NCBI GenBank assembly: GCA_958445065.1
Contig: CAUCQW010000032.1
Coordinates: 1 to 21,808 of the forward strand
DNA: 21,808 bases
Source of the DNA: an uncultured Collinsella sp.
GTDB lineage: Bacteria > Actinomycetota > Coriobacteriia > Coriobacteriales > Coriobacteriaceae
Direction: 5' to 3'
In this document: positions 7,979-15,350 of the stretch, piece by piece
How the letters are laid out: each line of letters begins with the position of its first letter
Position numbering within the stretch: position 1 is the stretch's first letter
The notes under the pieces: model-generated
Databases searched by the model: none
Seen by the model: only the letters and a program-made list of their open reading frames with translations
Told to the model about the DNA's origin: nothing
Position numbers and translations under genes: made by a program

Positions 7979-8941
7979 GTGGCAGCAGAGACGCCTTGCT
8001 CGGTCCTCTATAACGATATTCGCTCGTTCGGCGGTCTTAAACATCTCGAGATCGCCCGAATGCTCATCAATGGAAACTCTTATCTCGGCAGTACCCTGCT
8101 CGAGAAATGCTCTTCCAACCGCTCGTATCTCACCCGTTACATCGTCCATCGCAAGCCTGACCAGTGCGCGCCCGCCATCTACAGCGACTTTATCGTCACC
8201 ACGCTCAACCTTTCCGCGGCAATCTGCAGCAAGCTCGGCGGCGGCGAGTCCGCCTATCAGGCAATCGCCGAGCACTATCGCGGTCCGGCCGCCAACGAAA
8301 TGATGTCGGCTCTCGCCAGCTACAAGCTGGACAGCCGCCTATATGCAAATGCCCTCAATCGCATCGACAACTTTGACGGCAATGCCGTGCGCGAGAAAAG
8401 CACGCTTTACCTTATGCTCTTTGTGGCAACGGGGGCGCTCGCCGATCCCGTTCAGGGCGTGGCCACCGTCGAGCGCTTTTGCGACAGCAAGACGGGCGGG
8501 CACTTTGGCACCACCGAAACTACCGTCGGACGTGGCTTTATGAGCAGCCTGGAGCAGCCGCGCACCGTCGCCCCCAACCTCGGTCTGCTCAGAACCCATG
8601 CCGACAACTGCGCCGACATGCAAATCCATCCCCTCGCACGCGATCCGCGCGGCACCGTGATTGGTTCTTTGCCCAAAACCTCGCCCAGTATCACCGATGT
8701 GGGCGCCGACGCATCGCGCGAGCATCTTCGCATTTGGCTTGAGGGTGAGCACTGGTACGCCCAGGGCCTTGGATCGACCAACGGCACGGTACTCGAATCG
8801 GGTGCAGGCGACGGCGATATTGTGATTGAGCCGCCGCGCGACCAACGCGAGCCCGGCAAGATCTATCCCCCCGTGGAAATCGAAAACAGCGACAGGCTCC
8901 ATCTGGGTCTCTACACGACATTCCTTGTCATTGTGGACTAG
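7979..8941 (+). CDS. FHA-domain protein
   Basis: A 320-residue protein with a C-terminal forkhead-associated domain (about 225-318), a fold that binds phosphothreonine peptides. Visible FHA landmarks are GTVIGS (225-230), SREHL (246-250) and GSTNGT (265-270). The usual Arg of the first loop (IGR) is Ser here, so phosphopeptide binding may be weakened. Residues 1-220 are mostly helical by composition and match no family I recognise. No signal peptide or membrane segment is seen, so it is cytoplasmic. The GTG start at 7979 is fixed by AAAGGAGG five nt upstream; a TTG ten codons earlier lies before that site. A Ser/Thr kinase gene follows 171 bp downstream on the same strand, and the FHA protein is a likely substrate or adaptor of it. 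Confidence 0.88.
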   Translation: MAAETPCSVLYNDIRSFGGLKHLEIARMLINGNSYLGSTLLEKCSSNRSYLTRYIVHRKPDQCAPAIYSDFIVTTLNLSAAICSKLGGGESAYQAIAEHYRGPAANEMMSALASYKLDSRLYANALNRIDNFDGNAVREKSTLYLMLFVATGALADPVQGVATVERFCDSKTGGHFGTTETTVGRGFMSSLEQPRTVAPNLGLLRTHADNCADMQIHPLARDPRGTVIGSLPKTSPSITDVGADASREHLRIWLEGEHWYAQGLGSTNGTVLESGAGDGDIVIEPPRDQREPGKIYPPVEIENSDRLHLGLYTTFLVIVD

Positions 8942-9019
8942 CACGGACAGCGATCGGAAGACGGTCGCCGTCCGTCTTACGTCTTCTGCCTTCTGCGTCG
9001 TAAACGACAATGCTCAGCG

Positions 9020-9080
9020 GTATACGTGGGCAGTGCGACTATCATTGTACTTTACCGATATCCGCACTGCTCGCGTATAC
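9020..9080 (+). promoter_or_regulatory. Long hairpin in the kinase leader
   Basis: An 18-bp inverted repeat: 9020-9037 pairs with 9063-9080 (GTATACG at the outer ends, GCAGTGCG inside) round a 25-nt loop. Sixteen positions pair exactly, and the two others would be G-U pairs in RNA, so an RNA stem would be unbroken. The loop can form a further TATC/GATA stem. It ends 32 bp before the kinase start codon and has no U-run. A weak stem AAGACGG/CCGTCTT (8958-8964, 8972-8978) lies between it and the FHA stop. Confidence 0.65.
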
Positions 9081-9112
9081 GTGCGGCAACCCATGCCAGA
9101 CAAAGGAACGCC

Positions 9113-11197
9113 ATGGATACTACCGATAGCGCCTATGGCGACAAACTCGTCCGTCTCGATACGTTCGATACCGTCGTGGCGGTCGACCCCAGCGCCGAGG
9201 ACGACGCCAAACGCCGGTTTATGACACTTATTCTCCAGACGGCCCACCGCAACAACGGCAACATCGGGCACGTGCTGCGCGCGACCAACACGAGCGGCGA
9301 GGTCTTTGCCGTCAAGCTGCTCAAGGACAACGTCATTCTCTCTGGCCAAGCCCCCGACCGCTCCGCCGAGCAATCGGCCGCGCACCTGGCCAACACCGCT
9401 GCGCTGTTTGAGGAGTACCGTCATCTGTGTACCGTCTCGCACCTGCGCGGATTTCCGCGCGTCTATGGCTACGGATCGTGCGAGGATGACCCGCTCATCC
9501 TCATGGAGTGGGTCGAGGGCACCTCGCTCAAGCAGGCGCTGCCCCTGCTTCCTCACGACGCCTCGGGCGGGCTGACCACCCAGATGGTCGCCGCCGTCGG
9601 AAACGCCGTGCTTCATGCGCTCTTGATGACCCAAGGCCTCGTGAATCCGGTCATCCATCGCGACCTGTCGCCTGCCAATATCATGTTCCGCACCACCAGC
9701 CGAACGCTCGAGCAGCAGATTGCTGATTGTTCCTTTGACCCCTGCCTCATCGACATGGGCTCCGCGACCATGGCTCTCGGCGACGACACGATCACCCGGC
9801 GCGCCGACATCTGGCGCTTTGCCACGCCCGCATACGCCGCGCCCGAGATGCTCACGCAGGATATCGAAGGCATCGCGGCCCTTCGCCGTTCGCCGGCAAT
9901 CGACGTCTATGCGCTTTCGAGCATTCTGTACCAGCTCTACAGCGGTCGCAAACCGTTTGACTTTGAGTCGACGGACGCCGCTGCAACCGGCTCGTTCTAT
10001 CTCGTAAAGACCAAGACCAAGCCGGCACCGCTCGAGCCGCGCTGCGAGGGTGATGAAGCGCTCGTCCAAATCATCATGAAGGGTCTCTCAGTCGAGCAGT
10101 GCGATCGTCCCACCGAGCAGCAGATGCTCGAGGTGCTCTCGGCATACCTCACCGATGCCGAATCCGAGGGCCGCGAAGGCACAGGAGACGAGGCCGCGAT
10201 TGATATCGATTCTGGCACGCACCTTAAGGTCGACGTCGCCGGCGAGCGCGCACGAGAGATCCTGAATCAGGCCCGCCACGATGCCATGACCCGCCGCCGC
10301 TTTATTATCGGCGGCGCTATCGCAGCCGTTGCGGGGCTCAGCGTTATCGGGGCGGCAACCCATGGCTTTGGCATCCCCGACTACCTTGACGGCATCCGCG
10401 GTTCACTTGACGACTACACCTGGGATCAGCTGCAGGAGATTTCGCTCAAGATTAAGGCCGCCGAGACCCGTAGCGAGGCACGCGAGATTGCCAAGCGCTA
10501 TCACCTGCTCGATGCCGATGGGCATATCCCCTATCCGTGTACCAAGCGTGTCACGCTCACCAACGGGCTGCAGGTTGGCGCGCAGCTTGTGGGCATCCGC
10601 CACGATGAGCTTCTGGACGGGACGGGCAAGGCCGGACTGACGTTTATGTTCGATGCGGGTATTGCCGAGCGCAACGCTGCGGCTGAACCGCCGAGCGCCG
10701 GCTGGGCAGATTGCGAGCTGCGGGAATGGCTCAACGGCGACGGCCTTAAGCTGCTGCCCAACGAGTTGCGCGCACTCATTAAAGGGGTCAAGAAGGTCTC
10801 GAACAATGTGGGCACCGCCAACAGCGCATCGTGCCTGAGCGAGTTGCCCGCAACCCTTTGGCTGCCCGCCATGGTCGAGCTGTGCGGTACGCAACCGCCC
10901 GATTCGTTTACCGAGGGCTATCACTACCTGGCAGACATCTACAACGGCGAGGGCAAGGAGTATCAGCTCTTCCGCGAGCTCAAGGTGAGCCCGTATTCCA
11001 CGAACGAGACGATGGTCCGCCAGTGGAAGGGCAAGGACACCTGTTGGTGGGAGCGCACGGTGAGCCCCGACGCATCGGAGAGCGAAGGCACGCTCTATAT
11101 GAACCGCGTGGGGCACGACGGCGACGTCTTTACGTACGCAACGCCTGCGGAAAAGCCAAACAAGCTAACCTGTGTGATCCCCGGGTTCTGTATCTAG
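9113..11197 (+). CDS. Membrane-anchored Ser/Thr protein kinase with DUF6273-like outer domain
   Basis: A 694-residue Hanks-type kinase. The N-terminal kinase domain (about 40-340) has the ATP lysine in FAVKLL (K68), a candidate helix-C glutamate (E100/E101), HRDLSPAN (catalytic D184, N189), DMG in place of DFG (D214 kept) and APE (243-245), so it should be active. The glycine-rich loop is poorly conserved. A linker to about 390 is acidic. Then TRRRFIIGG (393-401) opens a hydrophobic span to about 416, resembling an internal twin-arginine signal-anchor. Residues about 475-694 look like DUF6273 (WLN motif, CWWERTVSP), related in look to formylglycine-enzyme-like domains, probably outside the cell. 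This suggests a receptor kinase with an external sensing domain. The ATG at 9113 follows AAAGGAA; 29 upstream in-frame codons overlap the leader hairpin and are rejected. Confidence 0.92.
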   Translation: MDTTDSAYGDKLVRLDTFDTVVAVDPSAEDDAKRRFMTLILQTAHRNNGNIGHVLRATNTSGEVFAVKLLKDNVILSGQAPDRSAEQSAAHLANTAALFEEYRHLCTVSHLRGFPRVYGYGSCEDDPLILMEWVEGTSLKQALPLLPHDASGGLTTQMVAAVGNAVLHALLMTQGLVNPVIHRDLSPANIMFRTTSRTLEQQIADCSFDPCLIDMGSATMALGDDTITRRADIWRFATPAYAAPEMLTQDIEGIAALRRSPAIDVYALSSILYQLYSGRKPFDFESTDAAATGSFYLVKTKTKPAPLEPRCEGDEALVQIIMKGLSVEQCDRPTEQQMLEVLSAYLTDAESEGREGTGDEAAIDIDSGTHLKVDVAGERAREILNQARHDAMTRRRFIIGGAIAAVAGLSVIGAATHGFGIPDYLDGIRGSLDDYTWDQLQEISLKIKAAETRSEAREIAKRYHLLDADGHIPYPCTKRVTLTNGLQVGAQLVGIRHDELLDGTGKAGLTFMFDAGIAERNAAAEPPSAGWADCELREWLNGDGLKLLPNELRALIKGVKKVSNNVGTANSASCLSELPATLWLPAMVELCGTQPPDSFTEGYHYLADIYNGEGKEYQLFRELKVSPYSTNETMVRQWKGKDTCWWERTVSPDASESEGTLYMNRVGHDGDVFTYATPAEKPNKLTCVIPGFCI

Positions 11198-11238
11198 GCG
11201 GCGGGCGTCTTGCCGCAACGGGACCCCTCCCCGGCAAT

Positions 11239-11297
11239 TGTCTCGATCTGTAACACTAGCTCGGCAGATACAGGTCTAGATGTTACAGATCGAGACA
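11239..11297 (+). repeat. 59-bp palindromic repeat, copy B
   Basis: The only copy with perfect arms: TGTCTCGATCTGTAACA (11239-11255) and its exact reverse complement (11281-11297), with a 25-bp spacer. It starts 41 bp after the kinase stop and may end transcripts as a hairpin, though no U-run follows. Confidence 0.92.
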
Positions 11298-11318
11298 AAC
11301 CCCAACCCCGCGAGACAA

Positions 11319-11377
11319 CGTCTCAATCAGTAACAGTAAAGGGTCAAAAACCTCTCTAGATGTTACAGAACGAGACA
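11319..11377 (+). repeat. 59-bp palindromic repeat, copy C
   Basis: Arms at 11319-11335 and 11361-11377 with a 25-bp spacer; the left arm is diverged at four positions from the complement of the right. It starts exactly 80 bp after the start of copy B. The rest of the gap to 11517 holds the presumed promoter of the surface-protein gene, with no clear -35/-10 pair; TTGCGCAA near 11440 is a short palindrome. Confidence 0.88.
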
Positions 11378-11517
11378 TTAGCTTGCCGAGAACTTCGCCT
11401 CGTAAATGTGATTCAAGTGTGTCGATATTTCCTTGCCAATGTTGCGCAACAGGAACCCTTTCGGCGGTCGTAACGTACGAATTGTCATAGGTACCCCTTC
11501 AACGATTGGGAGAAGAA

Positions 11518-14500
11518 ATGGCAAAGTACGCACCTAAACACTTGGAAGTCTCAGGCGGCGCCGAGCCTCGCCCCACATTCTCGGGCCACAAGGCAACACG
11601 ACTCGCCGTCACCGCGGCAACCACCATCGCTATGACTGGCTCGACGCTGCTCGCGCCGTTCTCGGCATTTGCCAACGATGCGAGTGATACCACGGCACAG
11701 GACGCGATCATGTCGCCGCTTGCTGTCCAGCCGGCGAGGCGGCAAGCTCCGCAGTAAAGGCAAACGCCCAGAAGATTGCCGACCTGCAGGCTGCGATCGA
11801 TGCCGCAAAGGCTGCCGAGGCAGACGCCAAATCCGACTACGACACGGTGGCTGCCCCCTATACCGAAAAGCAGGCGGCCCGCGACAACGCACAAAGCACC
11901 TATGACGCCTCCGTCTCCGATAATTCGCAGGCAGAGGCCGCCGCGCGCGCCGAATATGCTCGCCAGCTCGATGAAAGCGTCAAGGCGGCCGACAGCGCCA
12001 GTGCCACGCTGAAGGATGCCCAAGGAAAGCTCGATGCAGCCAAGACCGACGCCGAGGACAAGTCGAAGGTCCTTGATGCCGCAAAGCAGACGGCAGCCGA
12101 TGCGCAGGCCAAGCTCGAGGCAGCCCAGAAGGCAGCCGCCAACGCAACGCCGGAGGAAATCAAGGTCGCCGAGCAGGCTGCCGCAGATGCGCAGGCCGCT
12201 CTGGACCAAGCAAAGGCTGCGAAGGCCACTGCCGATTCCGCGCTCGCCGATGCCCAGCAGGCTCAGAGCGCCGCGCAGAGCGCTTACGACAAAGCGGCAG
12301 GCACGCTGGCTTCCGCTCAGCAGGAAAAGACCGCCGCGGACGGTAAGGTAGTCGCGGCACAGACAGCGTATGACAGTGCACAAGCCGATTTGGCGGCCGC
12401 AAAGGCAGGCGCCGAGGGCCCGGAGTATGACGCCGCCCAGGCAAAGGTCGATGCCGCCCAAAGCGCACTCGACCAGGCGAAGCAGCAGCAGGCGGCTGCC
12501 GAAGCAGGCCTTTCTCAGGCAAATAGCGACGTTGCATCCAAGCAGGACGCCCTCACCGGTGCCGAAAGCGAGCTCGAAGCCAAGAAGCAGACAGTCGCAG
12601 CAGCCGAAAATGATGTAACGGCAGCCCAGACGAAAGCCGATGCGGCGCAATCGGAGTTGACCTCGGCAAAGCAGGCACATGCTACCGAATTGGAGAAAGC
12701 AAAGGCCGCTCAGAAACAAGTCGACCAGGCAAAAGCCGAGAAGGAGCAGGCAGACAAGGCGCTCGATACTGCCAAGGCAAACCAGGCGGCCGCCGATCAA
12801 GCCGTTATCGATGCACAGAAAGCATACGATACGTGCAAGGCGGCAACCGATAAGGCAACGACGGCGGAGGCGCAGAGTGTCATCGGCTTCTACCAGTCCA
12901 TCGGTGCCAACGACGCTGCAAACATCATCTATAGGCAGAGCGATAAAAACCCGACGACCATTGGCGATAAAAAAGACGGCACGTCACTCGACAACGCCAA
13001 GCTATCGTTTGACAAGCTGCGCGAGATTAATGAATATCGCAAAAGCGTCGGTCTTAGCGAGCTTAAGGTGACGGCAGAGCAAATGGCAATCGCTCAGTCT
13101 GATTCCAATTACTCCGACGCAACGAAGGGGCACTCAGACTATGCCGGATTTGAAAATGCCGCTTGGAACTTCAGCACGAAAGAAAACATCGCGCACCAAT
13201 GGGTTGATGGCGAAAAGAAAATATTTGACGATGCTGCAGCGAAAGCCGGCCTTGGCAACGTTGCCCCCAAAGATGCTTGGAAGACTTTCTGGAGTCACGG
13301 TACCGAATTCGGAGCCCAAGGCGTGGGTTTTGGCACCGTCGGCCATTATTTGAATATCGTACAACCTAACGCCAAAACCATGGGATACGGCATCAACTCG
13401 CGCGGAACCCTTTGGCCGTATGTGTTCGTCTTGGAGATCGACAACAATTACGGTTCGTACGAGAAAGAATACTCGATCGATGAACTCGAGAATCTCTTTG
13501 ATCAGTATCAGCTGAGCCTCTCCAAAGCCAGCGAAAAGCTCGCCGCCGCAAAGACGGACCTTGAACAAAAGCGCAGCACAGCGGCATCGAAAGCCAATGC
13601 CGTAAAGGTAGCTGAGACCCTCGCCGCTCAAAAGCAGGAAGGCGTTGATACCGCGAACAGCAACCTTGCCGCCAAGAACGACAGCGTAGCAAGTGCCGCC
13701 GCCGCTGTTGCCCTAGCAGAGCAGAATCTCGCCAAGGCAAACGGAAAAGTTACCGAAGCCGAAGACCAGGTCAAAGCCGCCCAAAGTAACGTGGCGACCG
13801 CAGAGCAGGTCGTCAACCAGAAGCGCGCCGAGCTTAAGGCATCGCAAGAGCAAGCCGCTCAGAGTCAGAAGAAGGTTGATGACGCCAAAGCAGAGACTCT
13901 CGTAAAGCAGCAGGCTCTGCAAGATGCAAAGAAGGAACTTGCCAAGTATTCTGCCGATGTTGCTGCGGCTCAGGAAAAGGCTGACAAGGCCCATCAAACG
14001 CTTGATGAAGCCACGGCAGCCCAGACGTCTGCCCAGAGTGCTCTCGAAAAGGCGGAGCGCGACGCGGCTGCCAAGAAGCAGGCCCTCGACACCGCGAAGG
14101 ACAACGCCGAGGCCAAGGCGGCGACCGCGGAGCACGCTGCGAGCGATCTGACCACGACGAAAAACGACTTTGCTTCAAAGAAGGCCCATGCCGACGCCCT
14201 GAGCAACGCGGCCAACAATCTTACCGCGGCCAAGGCGGCCAAGAAGGACGCCGACGCAGCAGTGACTGAGGCCGGAGTCGCCCTTGGTGCGGCAAATGAT
14301 GCCATCGCGAACGCCGAACAGGCGGTCGAGAATTCTCAGGCTGCATCGGACGTTGCTGCCTCCGCCCTTGGAAAGCTCAAGTCCATCAACGTCGAAAACG
14401 GTATTGCTACTGGCTCTGACGCAAACGCGAACGATACGCTCAATGCCCTCTTTGCCAAGTGCGTCGCCGCCAAGCAGGCAGAACATAACGCAAAGGTCGC

Positions 14501-14852
14501 ACTTGATACCGCTCAGGCAGACCTTGATGCTGCGACGCCCGCCTACACCGCGGCTCTCAACAGCTACAACGAGGCGAAGGCAAAACGCGTAGCCGCCGAG
14601 CAAGCCCTGAAGGACGAGATCGCCCACCAGGAGCAAGAGGCGGCGAAGGCCGAGCAGGCCAAGATCACGCAGGCTGCCGCTAAGCCGGTTGCTGGAAAGC
14701 CGTCTGCCGGCAACGCCAAGACGGCCGCCAACTCGGCACTTCCCGCCACAGGCGACAATGCTGCGCTCGCCGGTGAGACGTTTGTCATCGGAGGTGTCGT
14801 GCTCGTAGCCGCCGGAGTCTTCCTAACCGACAAGAAACGTCGTCAGGAGTAA
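11518..14852 (+). pseudogene. LPXTG-anchored coiled-coil/CAP-domain surface protein, frameshifted
   Basis: Start ATG 11518 (GGGAGAAGAA just upstream) opens a signal peptide: hydrophobic LAVTAATTIAMTGSTLL and cleavage near AFA-ND. This frame stops at 11755-11757. The rest of the protein continues in the -1 frame without a break to 14852. Adding one G at about 11735-11738 (GCGAG to GCGGAG) would join them into about 1111 residues. The long frame contains Ala/Lys/Gln-rich heptad coiled coil, a CAP/SCP-like domain (about 12985-13445, with NEYRKSVGL, GHSDYAGFENA, SHGTEF), a second coiled coil, and a sortase signal LPATG (14739-14753) with hydrophobic span and KKRRQE tail. It would be a wall-anchored stalk carrying a CAP domain. 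No slippery heptamer is seen, so I favour a real or sequencing one-base loss over programmed shifting. The long frame alone (GTG 11847) lacks an export signal. Confidence 0.85.
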
Positions 14853-14911
14853 GGGTTTCGGGAGGACGGCTTCTCCTCCCTCCCACCGCTTCGCAAACCC
14901 TGCCCAGCATG

Positions 14912-14949
14912 CGCCGGGACGCCCATCACGCGGGCGCCCCGGCGTTTTA
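14912..14949 (+). terminator. Terminator after the surface-protein gene
   Basis: GC-rich stem: 14912-14924 (CGCCGGGACGCCC) pairs with 14932-14944 with one mismatch and a 7-nt loop, followed by TTTTA. It lies 60 bp past the stop. Confidence 0.85.
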
Positions 14950-14980
14950 CGTTGTATGCCCGGGGCATCTGCTCCGAGAT

Positions 14981-15039
14981 TGTCTCGATCCGTAACATCT
15001 AGGACCCAAATATCGGTCTTACTGTTACAGATCGAGATG
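14981..15039 (+). repeat. 59-bp palindromic repeat, copy D
   Basis: Arms 14981-14997 (TGTCTCGATCCGTAACA) and 15023-15039, 25-bp spacer. First of three tandem copies. The 22-bp linker to the next copy contains its own small hairpin TTCGGG/CCCGAA. Confidence 0.9.
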
Positions 15040-15061
15040 TTCGGGTTACCCCCGAATGGTT

Positions 15062-15120
15062 TGTCTCGATCTGTAACATCTAGCAGGCAAAACGGTCCCC
15101 AGATATTACAGATTGAGACG
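15062..15120 (+). repeat. 59-bp palindromic repeat, copy E
   Basis: Arms 15062-15078 (consensus) and 15104-15120 (TATTACAGATTGAGACG), 25-bp spacer. The start is 81 bp after copy D. The G/T difference in CTCGATC against GATTGAG would be a G-U pair in RNA. Confidence 0.9.
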
Positions 15121-15141
15121 TTAAGTTGTGGCTCGACGCAA

Positions 15142-15200
15142 TGTCTCGATCTGTAACAGTTAGAGGTCATTTTCCCTGCTAGATGTTACAGATTGAGATG
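15142..15200 (+). repeat. 59-bp palindromic repeat, copy F
   Basis: Arms 15142-15158 (consensus) and 15184-15200, 25-bp spacer. The start is 80 bp after copy E. A decayed left arm (ATCCTCATCTGTAACG, 15233-15248) follows, suggesting a fourth, lost copy just before the copper promoter. Confidence 0.9.
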
Positions 15201-15272
15201 CTTGGTTGGGACGGTCCATCGGCCAACCATCCATCCTCATCTGTAACGAAATCTCATATATTATTTCTGTAC

Positions 15273-15303
15273 TGGACACCCCCAGGGGGTATGGGTGTAT
15301 AGT
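15273..15303 (+). promoter_or_regulatory. copA promoter with CsoR-like operator
   Basis: A perfect palindrome ACCCCCAGGGGGT (15278-15290) is the C-run/G-run pattern typical of CsoR operators. It lies between a weak -35-like TGGACA (15273-15278) and a -10-like TATAGT (15298-15303). The copA start codon is 48 bp further. CsoR is encoded at the end of the same gene cluster, so repression relieved by Cu(I) is the expected control. Confidence 0.7.
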
Positions 15304-15350
15304 ATCGGATGGTTAACATTTCCGACACTACGTCACAGAAAGGAGAAGCC

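Noticed and set aside
11735..11757. Programmed -1 frameshift joining signal peptide and body of the surface protein
   Set aside because: No slippery heptamer or downstream pseudoknot is apparent in the overlap; a one-base loss explains it more simply.
11499..12800. 433-codon Leu/Cys/Gly-rich frame on the minus strand
   Set aside because: Antisense to the Ala/Lys-rich coiled coil; its membrane-like look arises from complementing GCN and AAG codons.
14981..15200. CRISPR array
   Set aside because: There are three regularly spaced repeats with unlike 21-22 bp linkers, but each repeat is a long imperfect palindrome that varies between copies, single copies occur alone elsewhere, and no cas gene is present.
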